DNA of 64,000 bases from Acetobacterium woodii (GTDB lineage Bacteria; Bacillota; Clostridia; Eubacteriales; Eubacteriaceae). Made by a program: the position numbers and the translations under genes. Location: assembly GCA_016213825.1 (NCBI GenBank), contig JACQZP010000011.1:1-64000 (forward strand), in the 5' to 3' direction. The number at the start of each line of letters is the position of its first letter. The first letter of the stretch is position 1. Shown piece after piece: positions 7,937-17,558 of this stretch. Under the pieces are notes generated by a model. The model searched no databases, was not told the DNA's origin, and was given only the letters and a program-made list of their open reading frames with translations.

Positions 7937-10900
7937 TTGAGTATTTTAACCCGACGACAAGAACGATATCAAAAAATAATAACGGACTATCATCTGATAA
8001 CGGATAGTATAAAAATCAATTCCAGTAAAGGGGAATTGATTTTTAAATTTTCCAGTCCTAAAAAACAAGCAGATACAGAATTTATCAATACCGAATTACG
8101 AGAAATTTTCGACTATGCTCAGGCGCTTCAAATTGAGGTTGCTCCCTTAAAATATGAAAATGGCGAGCATCTGCTGTCAACTGATGGCAAGGGCGTCAGC
8201 CAGCTCTTGATTGGCATTAATCAGAAAATCACCAATATCTTGCTGATCAACACCCTGATTGCTGAAGGCAATACCTTTTATGTCAGAGGACGGTCCACCG
8301 GAGAACTGGATGGCGAAGCCCTGGCTATTTTTTCCAGCCGTTTCAAACGGTTAATTGCTGAGCATTACGGTCTGGAAGCTGAATTGGTGGTGCGTTTTAC
8401 CGATGAAGATTCGGTGGCGGAAAAAAGTCAGCAGGATCTGGAAAAACGACTGGCTAACATTAAACCCGTTGTTTCAACTGCCAGTTCAAGTTCCACCGGT
8501 GCTGCTAAATTACCCAAAGCCGAAAAACCCGGAGATGTGGTCTCCGGGAAGAAAATAACCAAGCCCTATGATCTGCTTAAGAATGTTGATTTCAGTATTA
8601 ACGGTGAATCAGAAGGTAAAAGTCTGGTTATCAAAGGCTGGGCATTTGGCGTGAATACCCGGGCACTGAAAAACAATAAAACCCTACTCACTTTTAATAT
8701 CACTGACAATACCAACAGCATTACCTGTAAGATCTTCACCGACAAGGAAGAAGTGATTGAAGGAATTAAAGAAGGGTGTTGGTATTTGGTTGAAGGCAAG
8801 ATCAATTATGATGAGTATTCCCAGGAAATGATGTTTTATCCCCGAAACATCAACATTTCCAAAGAAACCATTCGAACTGATGACGCACCAGTAAAACGGG
8901 TGGAGCTTCATATGCACAGCCAGTTCAGTTCGATGGATGCGGTCAGCAAAGTTGAGAAAATAATGAAGCAGGCATCAGATTTTCAACATGATATCATCGG
9001 GATCACCGATCATGGGGTTTTGCAGGCCTATCCAGAAATGATGGAATTGGGCAGAAAGAAAAAAATTAAGGTGCTTTATGGCGTCGAAGGCTACCTGGTT
9101 GAAGACCAGCTGAATATGGTTTTTGGCAATCAGGATCAGGGCTTTTGTGGCGAATTTACTTTTTTTGATCTGGAAACCACTGGCCTGGTCCCCGGAAACC
9201 ATAAAATCATTGAAATTGCCGCAGTTAAAATTAAAAACAAGCAGATTATTGACAGCTTTACGACGCTGGTGAATCCCCATTGTGAGATCCCTCCTTTTAT
9301 TACCAATCTGACCAATATCACCAATCAAATGGTCGCAGACGGTGCTGAAGAGCGAGACGCCATTGAAGAATTTCTGGCGTTTTCAGGTGATAATATTTTA
9401 GTTGCTCATAACGCGTCATTTGATATGAGCTTTTTAAATAAGGCCTTGTCGGATCATCACATCCAACGGGAAAGCACAGCAGTGGATACCCTGGCTATGT
9501 CCCGATGTCTGTTAACCCAAATTTCCAAGCATACCCTTAAGAAGCTATGCTCGCATTTTAAAATCGAGATTCAAAATCATCACCGGGCGCTTGATGATGC
9601 GTCAGCTTCAGCGAAGGTATTTGTGAAGCTCCTCGATCTGGCAGAGAAAAAGGGCTGTACCTCGATTCAAACCCTTAACACGCTTTCCAGTCGGGAACGA
9701 AGCATCCGGATCAATGCCACTAACCATATTATTATCTATGCCAAAAATCAGGCGGGGATCAAAGATCTATATCGATTGGTCTCCGAGTCTCACTTGAATT
9801 ACTTTTATAAAAAACCTCGGATCCCCAAGTCACTGTTGGCCGAAAACCGGGAAAATCTGCTGCTGGGTTCGGCCTGTGAAGCCGGTGAATTGTTTTCAGC
9901 CATGGTGCATAATAAATCCCAGGAGGAGATCCAGCAGATCGCCAGCTTTTACGACTATCTGGAAGTTCAGCCTTTGGGCAATAACCAATATCTGATTGAT
10001 AATAACAGTGTCCCGGATCAGGAAGCCCTAAAGACGCTGAACAAACGGATTATTGATCTGGGAAAAAGTTTAAACAAACCCGTGGTAGCCACCGGCGATG
10101 TCCACTTTGTCAATAAGGAAGATTCACTTTACCGTGAAATCTTATTTACCGGCCAGGGCTATAAGGATGCCGGAAAGCAACCGCCGCTGTACTATCGCAC
10201 CACTCAGGAAATGTTGGATGAGTTCGACTATCTGGATGAGGAAACGGCTCGGGAGGTTGTCATTGACAATCCTCGGAAAATCGGCGAAATGATTGAAGAG
10301 GTATTGCCGATTCCGGATGGCACCTATCCGCCGGTGATTGAAGGTTCGGATGATGAAATTCGCGAAATGGTGGAAGAACGGGCTAAAGAGCTCTTTGGCC
10401 AGCCGTTGCCGGAAATCGTCGAAAAAAGAATCAAAAAAGAATTGGATTCGATTATTGGGAATGGCTATTCAGTGCTCTATCTGATCGCTCAAAAACTGGT
10501 ATATCATTCCATGGAAGATGGCTATCTGGTCGGTTCTCGGGGATCAGTAGGTTCGTCCTTTGTGGCCACCCTCTGTGGCATTACCGAGGTTAATCCGCTG
10601 GCACCCCACTATCGTTGTCCGAACTGCAAACATTCGGAATTTTTCAACAGTACCGAGGTTGGTGTCGGACCGGACTTAAAAGATGCCAACTGTCCCCATT
10701 GTAATACTAAGCTGGACAAGGATGGCTTTGATATCCCCTTTGAAACCTTCCTGGGGTTTGAAGGCGATAAAGAGCCAGATATCGACCTTAACTTCTCCGG
10801 CGAAAACCAGGCTGAAGCCCACCGTTATACCGAGGTGCTCTTTGGTAAAGGCAAAGTTTTCCGGGCCGGAACTATTTCGACCATTGCTGAAAAAACAGCC

Positions 10901-12196
10901 TTTGGTTTTGTCAAAAACTATTATGATGAAAAAGAAATCAAAGCCACCCGGGCCGAATTGGAGCGGGTGATTCAGTGCTGTGCCGGGGTTAAAAAAACTA
11001 CCGGCCAGCATCCCGGCGGGATTATGGTCGTGCCAACTTATAAGGATATTTATGATTTCTGCCCGGTTCAGCGCCCGGCAGACGATACCGAAAGCGACAC
11101 CGTTACCACTCATTTTGCTTATGAATCCATCAGTGGCCGATTGCTGAAACTTGATATTCTGGGACATGATGATCCCACCATGTTAAAAATGCTCAAGGAT
11201 TTTACCGATATCGATCCCGTCGGAATTCCTTTGGACGATGAAAAAACCATGAGTCTGTTTACCTCTACCAAAGCCCTTGATTTTAAAGACAGTGATTTTG
11301 AATCACCATTAGGAGTTTGCGGGATTCCCGAGTTTGGTACCAGCTTTGTTCGGGAAATGCTGCTGGATACCAAACCGACCGCATTTTCTGATCTGATCCG
11401 GATTTCCGGACTTTCTCATGGAACCGATGTATGGCTCAACAACGCCCAGGATCTGATCCGGGATAAGAAGGCCACCATCAAAGAAGCGATCTGTACCCGG
11501 GATGATATTATGATTTATTTGATTTACGCCGGGCTGGAAGCCAAAACTGCTTTTACCATTATGGAAGCGGTTCGAAAAGGCAAAGGCCTCAAACCCGAAT
11601 GGGAAGAGGACATGCGTAAGAATAAGGTGCCGGAATGGTACATCGACTCCTGTAAAAAGATTAAATACATGTTTCCTAAGGCCCATGCGGCGGCTTATGT
11701 TACCATGGCATTTCGAATTGCCTGGTATAAGGTCTATTACCCGCTGGCTTATTATGCCACCTATTTTTCAGTTCGAGCCAGTGAGTTTGATGCGCAACTC
11801 ATCAGCCAGGGCAAGGGTGCGGTGGTGCAACGGATGAATCAGATCAAAGATCTGGGCACTAAAGCTTCCAACAAAGAGAAATCCTTACTGACGGTACTGG
11901 AAATCGCCCATGAAATGATGTGCCGTGGCTACACCTTTAAAAATGTGGATGTGTATGAATCTAATTTCAGCCAATTCCGGATTATTGGCGATGCCTTGCT
12001 ACCACCTTTAAATGCCTTGGAAGGAATTGGAGATAAGGCCGCCCAGCGAATTTTTGAAGAGGCCCAGATTCGCCCTTATATGTCTCGAGAGGATTTACAG
12101 GCGCGGACAAAGATCAGTAAATCGGTGATCGAAACGTTGGAGAAACAAGGCTGTTTAAACCAGTTACCGGCATCGAATCAGATTGCGTTTTTTTAA
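7937..12196 (+). CDS. polC: DNA polymerase III alpha subunit, PolC type
   Basis: At 1419 residues this is the full-length Gram-positive replicative polymerase. In order: N-terminal domain, OB-fold (about 210-300), PHP domain part opening with ELHMHSQFSSMD near 325, inserted DnaQ-like 3'-5' exonuclease with FFDLETTGL near 410 and the matching HNASFDMSFL and HHRALDDA motifs, the second PHP part, a zinc-binding CPNC/CPHC element near 893-920, and the polymerase palm and fingers (EPDIDLNFSG near 948, GQHPGG near 1025). The TTG start at 7937 lies 10 bases after ispG. The operon probably ends here. No intein or frameshift was seen. Confidence 0.97.
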   Translation: MSILTRRQERYQKIITDYHLITDSIKINSSKGELIFKFSSPKKQADTEFINTELREIFDYAQALQIEVAPLKYENGEHLLSTDGKGVSQLLIGINQKITNILLINTLIAEGNTFYVRGRSTGELDGEALAIFSSRFKRLIAEHYGLEAELVVRFTDEDSVAEKSQQDLEKRLANIKPVVSTASSSSTGAAKLPKAEKPGDVVSGKKITKPYDLLKNVDFSINGESEGKSLVIKGWAFGVNTRALKNNKTLLTFNITDNTNSITCKIFTDKEEVIEGIKEGCWYLVEGKINYDEYSQEMMFYPRNINISKETIRTDDAPVKRVELHMHSQFSSMDAVSKVEKIMKQASDFQHDIIGITDHGVLQAYPEMMELGRKKKIKVLYGVEGYLVEDQLNMVFGNQDQGFCGEFTFFDLETTGLVPGNHKIIEIAAVKIKNKQIIDSFTTLVNPHCEIPPFITNLTNITNQMVADGAEERDAIEEFLAFSGDNILVAHNASFDMSFLNKALSDHHIQRESTAVDTLAMSRCLLTQISKHTLKKLCSHFKIEIQNHHRALDDASASAKVFVKLLDLAEKKGCTSIQTLNTLSSRERSIRINATNHIIIYAKNQAGIKDLYRLVSESHLNYFYKKPRIPKSLLAENRENLLLGSACEAGELFSAMVHNKSQEEIQQIASFYDYLEVQPLGNNQYLIDNNSVPDQEALKTLNKRIIDLGKSLNKPVVATGDVHFVNKEDSLYREILFTGQGYKDAGKQPPLYYRTTQEMLDEFDYLDEETAREVVIDNPRKIGEMIEEVLPIPDGTYPPVIEGSDDEIREMVEERAKELFGQPLPEIVEKRIKKELDSIIGNGYSVLYLIAQKLVYHSMEDGYLVGSRGSVGSSFVATLCGITEVNPLAPHYRCPNCKHSEFFNSTEVGVGPDLKDANCPHCNTKLDKDGFDIPFETFLGFEGDKEPDIDLNFSGENQAEAHRYTEVLFGKGKVFRAGTISTIAEKTAFGFVKNYYDEKEIKATRAELERVIQCCAGVKKTTGQHPGGIMVVPTYKDIYDFCPVQRPADDTESDTVTTHFAYESISGRLLKLDILGHDDPTMLKMLKDFTDIDPVGIPLDDEKTMSLFTSTKALDFKDSDFESPLGVCGIPEFGTSFVREMLLDTKPTAFSDLIRISGLSHGTDVWLNNAQDLIRDKKATIKEAICTRDDIMIYLIYAGLEAKTAFTIMEAVRKGKGLKPEWEEDMRKNKVPEWYIDSCKKIKYMFPKAHAAAYVTMAFRIAWYKVYYPLAYYATYFSVRASEFDAQLISQGKGAVVQRMNQIKDLGTKASNKEKSLLTVLEIAHEMMCRGYTFKNVDVYESNFSQFRIIGDALLPPLNALEGIGDKAAQRIFEEAQIRPYMSREDLQARTKISKSVIETLEKQGCLNQLPASNQIAFF

Positions 12197-12298
12197 TATT
12201 TAAGAAAATGTCAACATTGTTAATTGACTGGGCATAAATAATCAAATAATATCTGTTAAAGAATTATTTTGTGGTAGAATATACGCAATAAATGATAA

Positions 12299-12982
12299 AT
12301 GAGAGTGAGGCGAAAATGCTTGGGAAACTATAAAGCTGGACTGGAAACAAAGCATAAAATATATGTAACGGCTAAACAATTATTTTATGAATATGGATTT
12401 ATTAAAACAACCTTGGCTGAAATTGCTAAAGAATCAGATACCAATAAAGCCATGGTGGCCTATTATTTTAAAAACAAAAACAATTTGGCACTGGAAATAT
12501 ATAATGAATATATGGTTGCCAATAAAGTCAGAACCCAAAATTCCATCAATGAAAAATTTCCTGGTTGCAATGTTGTTTTAAAAACAGCAATAGAATACCG
12601 AGTTCAAAATCGCAATTGCCGATTGAATCGACATCTGAATCAGTTTTATCACGAACTGTGTGATACAAATATATTGATGAAAAACGAAAGTGCTTCGGTC
12701 GGTTTTGTTGAAAATATCAATCGTTCTTATAAACTTGGACTTGATCGACTAGAGATAAAGGCACTGGCGCTTGCAAATATTGCTGTTGTTCATGGACTCC
12801 ACGTTTCACGAGATGATGGTTATTTAGATTGCAGTAGCGAATATCTGGCTGAGTTGGAAATTCGTTTGCTTTTCCAAAGTTTGCGTTTTGAAAATGATTT
12901 TATTGATCAATGTATTGAAGAGTCTCGGGAAATGATTGATGAAATAGAAGTTAAAGTTGAGAAGAACTTTATCGTGAGATAA
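12299..12982 (+). CDS. TetR/AcrR family transcriptional regulator
   Basis: About 227 residues; the N-terminal HTH is typical (ATAKQLFYEYGFIKTTLAEIAKESDTNKAMVAYYFKNKNNLALEIY in family terms, residues 25-70). The C-terminal ligand domain has no recognisable signature. The start is uncertain: ATG 12299 and GTG 12305 both lack a strong ribosome site. It heads the methylated-compound module and the repeated ACTAAACACGGTTA elements in the 14473-14803 promoter region are plausible operators for it. The inducer is unknown. Confidence 0.85.
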   Translation: MRVRRKCLGNYKAGLETKHKIYVTAKQLFYEYGFIKTTLAEIAKESDTNKAMVAYYFKNKNNLALEIYNEYMVANKVRTQNSINEKFPGCNVVLKTAIEYRVQNRNCRLNRHLNQFYHELCDTNILMKNESASVGFVENINRSYKLGLDRLEIKALALANIAVVHGLHVSRDDGYLDCSSEYLAELEIRLLFQSLRFENDFIDQCIEESREMIDEIEVKVEKNFIVR

Positions 12983-13024
12983 TAGATGCGATCGATTCAA
13001 AAACCATATAATAAATAATTTTAT

Positions 13025-13078
13025 AAGGCCAATACTATTGCTGAATGACAGTTATAAATAGTATTGGCCTTATATTAT
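13025..13078. terminator. Bidirectional terminator between tetR-like and uroD-like genes
   Basis: AAGGCCAATACTATT (13025-13039) and AATAGTATTGGCCTT (13057-13071) form a perfect 15-bp stem. It sits between convergent genes with T-rich DNA to the right and A-rich DNA to the left. Confidence 0.85.
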
Positions 13079-13098
13079 TTAGTTGATCTTTGTCTAGT

Positions 13099-14472
13099 CT
13101 AGCACATCATCATCAGCATATTGAAGAGCATGTCCTCATATTGCTGCATTTTTTGACCAATTATATCATTAAGATCAGGTCTTGGAGGTGGGTTAAGTTT
13201 TTCATACTCCTCATAAGGCGTATAATATTTACTTTTAAACGCAGGAATATTTTTAAGGACAGGTTCAATGGTAGCCTCTTTGGGTTGCGTCCAAACTTTG
13301 TCACCAGCATTATGATAGCTTCCATTATCCCGAACATACTCCAGAACTGCCAAATAGTTTTCGGGATTGATGGTATTAAGCGAATAAGGACTCTTATCAA
13401 AGGTAAACCAATAATTGCCACCAGGTGCCAGAATATCGATTAGCTCTTTAGCTTTGTCAATACATTCCTCTTTTGTAGCGGTTTTCAAGTAGGTGATCGG
13501 ATAGAAACCGGAGATGATATGTTTTTTACCAAGCTTCTCTTTTACCACTTTTGGATCGCCGTACTCAAAATAAAAACGAGTACCCTGAGGCATTTCGTAG
13601 AGATAATCCAGATAGCGCATCCAGTTATCTTCACAGAAAATGAGACAAGGCTGGCCTTTTTCAGCTAAACCGTGAACAAGCTTATAGAAGGTCGGCCAGT
13701 AGTATTTTTCGAAATCTTTGGTTCTTAAATAGGTTGCCATATGTAGCGCAATAAAATTGGATCCCAATGGGGATATTTTCGTCGGAGTTCCTTTTTTTAT
13801 GGATAAGGGAAGAATCGCTTCACAGGCTTCAAGAATTTTTTCAGGGCAACGCTTGATATCCATGGTGATGCCCTTGAATCCTCTTGGAAAATCGGCTAAA
13901 AAATCAAAAGGAGTTGTTACACCGGTGCTTGAACCTGGAGGTGGAACAAAAAATCCATATTCATTGATTAACTCCTGATCAATTTCAGCATAAAACTCAA
14001 TATACTCATAATAAGCCTTCATTGCTTTCGCCAGAATCATAGATCGATGAACCGGGTCGGTGTCTAAAGCTGGATAGAGTCGGGGGAAAATCTTTTCCAT
14101 TAGACAATCATAGGGATTTTTTATCAATTCATCATAATCTTCCGGCAACATGCCGGATATTTCCGGATGTTGAATAATCCCATTGGAACCCATCATAAAA
14201 CCGATCGATTTTAGGATGTGGAAGTGAGCCGGATAACGAGAAAAATTTGCTGGATAAGCATCGCTACAAGTAATCTCAAGCGCTTTTTTGTAAATCTCTT
14301 TTACGCCTTCCCGGCTCCACTGTGTTCTTCCCAAATCTTTGCCAGAATATTCAATCATACATTCCAACGGAAGCGCCGTATTAATGGGGATTCGTTTAGG
14401 AATCGTACCAGTGTATAAATCCGTGAACAACTGAGTTCTTTCATCTTGTAATTTTTTCACACAATCATTCAT
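13099..14472 (-). CDS. Uroporphyrinogen decarboxylase (UroD)-fold protein, methyltransferase-like
   Basis: A 457-residue protein of the UroD/MtaA/CmuA barrel superfamily, members of which often move methyl groups between corrinoid proteins and coenzyme M or tetrahydrofolate. Seen: an N-terminal RIPINTALPLECMIEYSG region, a PPPGSSTGV turn near 195 and a C-terminal LAPGGNYWFTFDKSPYS segment equivalent to the family GGxxL stretch. A clear HxC zinc-binding pair as in MtaA/MtbA is not visible, so a classic zinc-dependent thiol transfer is doubtful. AAAGGAGC precedes the ATG on the minus strand. It is divergent from the MFS gene and lies beside an MttB/corrinoid system, which suggests a role in demethylation of a methylated substrate. 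Confidence 0.75.
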   Translation of the reverse strand: MNDCVKKLQDERTQLFTDLYTGTIPKRIPINTALPLECMIEYSGKDLGRTQWSREGVKEIYKKALEITCSDAYPANFSRYPAHFHILKSIGFMMGSNGIIQHPEISGMLPEDYDELIKNPYDCLMEKIFPRLYPALDTDPVHRSMILAKAMKAYYEYIEFYAEIDQELINEYGFFVPPPGSSTGVTTPFDFLADFPRGFKGITMDIKRCPEKILEACEAILPLSIKKGTPTKISPLGSNFIALHMATYLRTKDFEKYYWPTFYKLVHGLAEKGQPCLIFCEDNWMRYLDYLYEMPQGTRFYFEYGDPKVVKEKLGKKHIISGFYPITYLKTATKEECIDKAKELIDILAPGGNYWFTFDKSPYSLNTINPENYLAVLEYVRDNGSYHNAGDKVWTQPKEATIEPVLKNIPAFKSKYYTPYEEYEKLNPPPRPDLNDIIGQKMQQYEDMLFNMLMMMC

Positions 14473-14803
14473 TTTCGCTCCTTTATTCTCAAATATTACA
14501 TCGATAATTCTAAAAAAACATAAATACTAAACACGGTTAAATTAATTAAATTATAGTTTGCCGGAAGACAAATGTCAACGTTTAAATTAATTATATAAAT
14601 GAATTTACGAATTAATACAAAGTTTAGTAATCAAAATAGCTGTTTTGCAGAAGATGATGGATAAAATATCTGATAATTACAAATAAAAAGTAGTGACAAT
14701 TATAAATAATAATGATAATATTAATAAAACTAAACACGGTTATATTTCAATACGGTTATATCAAATATTCAAAAATCAATCCAATAATTTTAAGGAGAAA
14801 AAA
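14473..14803. promoter_or_regulatory. Divergent promoter region with a repeated operator-like element
   Basis: This very AT-rich 331-base region separates the divergent UroD-like and MFS genes. The 14-base sequence ACTAAACACGGTTA occurs twice, at 14526-14539 and 14729-14742, and a shorter CGGTTATA relic lies at 14753. One copy lies near each gene, as expected of a shared operator, with the TetR-type regulator at 12299 the obvious candidate to bind. The ribosome site AAGGAG of the MFS gene is at 14792. Confidence 0.6.
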
Positions 14804-16003
14804 ATGAGCGAACAAAAGAATAGTAATGTGTGGGTTCAAATAGCATCCTTATCAGTTGCTTTACTGCTGTACACAACCAGTATGACAACCCCGGCCTTGG
14901 CAGAGATTGCCAAGGCATTTCCGGAAGCCGCCCCGGAGACGATTAAACTGATATCCACAATTCCTTCACTGATGATGGTGTTTTTTGCATTGATATCGGG
15001 TAAATTGACTCAGTATATAAGCATCAAGAAAATCATAACAATTGCGATGGTTCTCATTTTCATTGGTGGTATTCCTTCGGCGTTTGTCGGAAATCTTCAA
15101 TTCATGATCATCATGCGGTTTGTTTTTGGCGCAGGTTATGGCCTCGTCTTCCCAATGGCATCTGCTGTTATTACCGATCTATTTACTGGTCAACAGGCGA
15201 ATAAGTTGATGGGTTTTAAAAGTGCAGTCGGTGCAGCCGCAGGGATGGTATTCCAAATGATGGGTGGTATACTGGCAGCATATAATTGGCGTTTTTCATT
15301 CCTTGGATTCATTTTGGTGATTCCAATTGCCCTGATTATCTGGTTTAAGCTTCCAGATACTGGTGTTAAAAAGCCAGAAAAAGTTGATGCTTCTGGAGTA
15401 AAAGAAAAGAAACTGACAACGATGACATATGTTTTAGCATTGGTATGTGCTTTGTTAAACATAGTCCAATTTTGTTTTATGACAAATCTGGCAATGGTAA
15501 TGAAAGCGGATAGTATTGGGAATGCAGCCCAATCCGCAACAGTACTAAGTGTTTTTACCGCCGCTGCGTTTGTTGTGGGTTTACTCTACGGAAATATTTC
15601 AAAAATATTAAAACAATTCAGTGCATCTATTGGCGCTTTGTTTGTTGGTTTATCCTTTGTCGTATTGATTTTGGCAAATAGCATGGCAACCCTCATAATC
15701 GGAGCCATTATATTTGGTATTGGTTTTGGAATGTTCAATCCAGCAATTGTAATAGCAGTGGCCAAAAGTGCAACAAAGCCGAAATATGCTGCGGTTGCAA
15801 TTTCAATCTATGTCAGTGGGACTGGGATTGGACAATTTCTATCACCCTATGTATTAAAGCTTTTAAGAGAAACATTTAACTTAACTGCTTCACGAGCAGA
15901 TTGGCAGATTGCAGCTGTCACATTAATCTTCGGCAGTGTTATCTCGGTAGTATTGGTAGCTTTAAGTTTGAAAAACGCCAAAGAAATCACTCAAGAAGCT
16001 TAA
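14804..16003 (+). CDS. MFS transporter
   Basis: A 399-residue, roughly 12-helix carrier of the major facilitator superfamily. The helix-2/3 loop has SGKLTQYISIKKI, a variant of motif A, and the helix-4 region has MRFVFGAGYGLVFP. The frame is open from 14693, but ATG 14804 with AAGGAG eight bases upstream is the natural start; the extra 37 codons are AT-rich and unlike protein. Divergent to the UroD-like gene and controlled with it by position. The substrate is not known; uptake of the compound handled by the downstream MttB system, or export, are both possible. Confidence 0.87.
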   Translation: MSEQKNSNVWVQIASLSVALLLYTTSMTTPALAEIAKAFPEAAPETIKLISTIPSLMMVFFALISGKLTQYISIKKIITIAMVLIFIGGIPSAFVGNLQFMIIMRFVFGAGYGLVFPMASAVITDLFTGQQANKLMGFKSAVGAAAGMVFQMMGGILAAYNWRFSFLGFILVIPIALIIWFKLPDTGVKKPEKVDASGVKEKKLTTMTYVLALVCALLNIVQFCFMTNLAMVMKADSIGNAAQSATVLSVFTAAAFVVGLLYGNISKILKQFSASIGALFVGLSFVVLILANSMATLIIGAIIFGIGFGMFNPAIVIAVAKSATKPKYAAVAISIYVSGTGIGQFLSPYVLKLLRETFNLTASRADWQIAAVTLIFGSVISVVLVALSLKNAKEITQEA

Positions 16004-16087
16004 TTTGAGATAGCTTACATGATAAATAAAAAAATCTGATCGTTTTGTGAATAACAGTGTTTTATTTTATTGAATCAATACTATTTT

Positions 16088-16120
16088 TACCTCGGAAATC
16101 AATTCCGGGGTATTTTTTTT
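16088..16120 (+). terminator. Terminator after the MFS gene
   Basis: TACCTCGGAA and TTCCGGGGTA form a 10-bp stem with one G-T pair and a five-base loop, followed by eight T. It separates the MFS gene from the gene at 16289, which needs its own promoter in 16121-16288. Confidence 0.85.
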
Positions 16121-16288
16121 GACTCTATTTATAAAAATTCAACGCAGTATTTTCTGAGAATAGAAAATATTATGAATTAATAACAAGATATTACCATTGT
16201 TAACAAGAAATTTGATTTTATTCATGGCAACACTTGCTATATACTGTACGAAAGTAGTCGATTACAATAATAAAAGGGGGAGCATAAA

Positions 16289-17509
16289 ATGAAAATGGAT
16301 ACGTCAAAAATGTTGGAGTTTAAACCAACAAGTTCGGAACAACTTTATCTGATGTATACACAGATAAAGCAAATTCGAATTGGTATTACGAGTCTCCAGG
16401 AGGATTTAGACAAAATATTTTTAAGAGATCGTGTTGTTGAAGTGATTGAAACCGAATATGATTTAGGAAAAGTAAATCAGGTACTTGAAATTTTTGGTGG
16501 ATATGTCAATCGGAGTTTTGGCATTCGATCAGAAAAAGACGGAAAGGTTGAGGAGTATTTTGTCAGAAAATATAAAAGTGGCGTGCAGGAAAAAGAAATT
16601 GAATTTGAGCATTTACTGATCACCTTTGCTAAAGAACATGGTTTAGATATCGCCGCGGGAATTATTCCAGCTGCTGATGGCAGAGGATATATCAGGATCG
16701 AAAACCCCATCCTCAACGATGAAGATGAAAATGTTGAATATTATGCCGTTTATGAATATTTAAGTGGAGAAGATAAATACACCTGGCTAACACCTTATTG
16801 CACCGATAAAGAGTTTGCCAGTATGGCCGAAGTCATGGCTACCTTCCACAATGCCGCCAGAGATTTTGATCCGATGGGACTCGAACGAGTTGAACTTAAA
16901 ATATTAGATTTTGTGGAAACGTTGCCAAAAATATTCACTGATTATGCTGGGGCAGACTACGATAATATTTATCATGAATTTTTCAATAAAAAATTGGCTG
17001 CAATTATCGATGTTATCAAGAAAAATAAAATTCCCAAAGCGGTTGCAGAAAAAATGCCATACAACCCAACCCATAATGATTATCATCCCGGTAATGTTAA
17101 ATTCCAGGACGAACAAGTGGTGGGAATTTTCGATTTTGACTGGTCCAAAATAGAACTGAGGCTCTTTGACGTTTGTTTGGGAATGATCTACTCCTGTTGC
17201 TTCTGGGAAGACAAGGAAGAAGATAAGATGCGATTGGATAAATGTGAGATCTTCTTAAATGCCTATGAACAGAAAATGCATACACTCAAAGGCTTAACCG
17301 GTTTTACAGCTGAAGAAAAAGCTTCTATGAAAAATATGCTGGCTTTTGCCAATGTATATCTGATTAACTGGTGTGTCGACGCCTACTATAACGATATGGA
17401 TGAACTCAATGATTATGAATACCTTGCTTATTTGAAACATCAGATTAAGTTAATGGATTGGATCGAAGCGAATGAAGATGCGATTCAGGAAATGGTCAAT
17501 AAACTATAG
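16289..17509 (+). CDS. Phosphotransferase (APH/choline kinase-like) family protein
   Basis: A 406-residue kinase-like-fold protein. The catalytic loop HNDYHPGNVKF is near residue 261 and the DFG-like metal motif IFDFDWSK near 279, as in aminoglycoside phosphotransferase, choline kinase and homoserine kinase relatives. An N-terminal 60-residue extension precedes the kinase N-lobe, which contains GGYVNRSFGIR and YFVRKY (ATP-binding Lys). AAGGGGGAG precedes ATG 16289. It is followed by a DMT carrier and MttB methyltransferase genes, so phosphorylation of a small amino-alcohol or methylated amine is plausible, but the substrate is inferred only from context. Confidence 0.8.
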   Translation: MKMDTSKMLEFKPTSSEQLYLMYTQIKQIRIGITSLQEDLDKIFLRDRVVEVIETEYDLGKVNQVLEIFGGYVNRSFGIRSEKDGKVEEYFVRKYKSGVQEKEIEFEHLLITFAKEHGLDIAAGIIPAADGRGYIRIENPILNDEDENVEYYAVYEYLSGEDKYTWLTPYCTDKEFASMAEVMATFHNAARDFDPMGLERVELKILDFVETLPKIFTDYAGADYDNIYHEFFNKKLAAIIDVIKKNKIPKAVAEKMPYNPTHNDYHPGNVKFQDEQVVGIFDFDWSKIELRLFDVCLGMIYSCCFWEDKEEDKMRLDKCEIFLNAYEQKMHTLKGLTGFTAEEKASMKNMLAFANVYLINWCVDAYYNDMDELNDYEYLAYLKHQIKLMDWIEANEDAIQEMVNKL

Positions 17510-17558
17510 ATTATCGAATTCATACAAATAAGTTAAAAAATTTGAAAGGTGGATTTTT

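Noticed and set aside
10676-11167. 163-codon minus-strand open frame inside polC
   Set aside because: It is the shadow of a strongly conserved polymerase region with no ribosome site and no protein similarity that I recognise.
14693-14803. N-terminal extension of the MFS carrier
   Set aside because: The 37 extra codons are AT-rich, Asn/Ile-rich and contain the operator repeat; ATG 14804 has a proper ribosome site.
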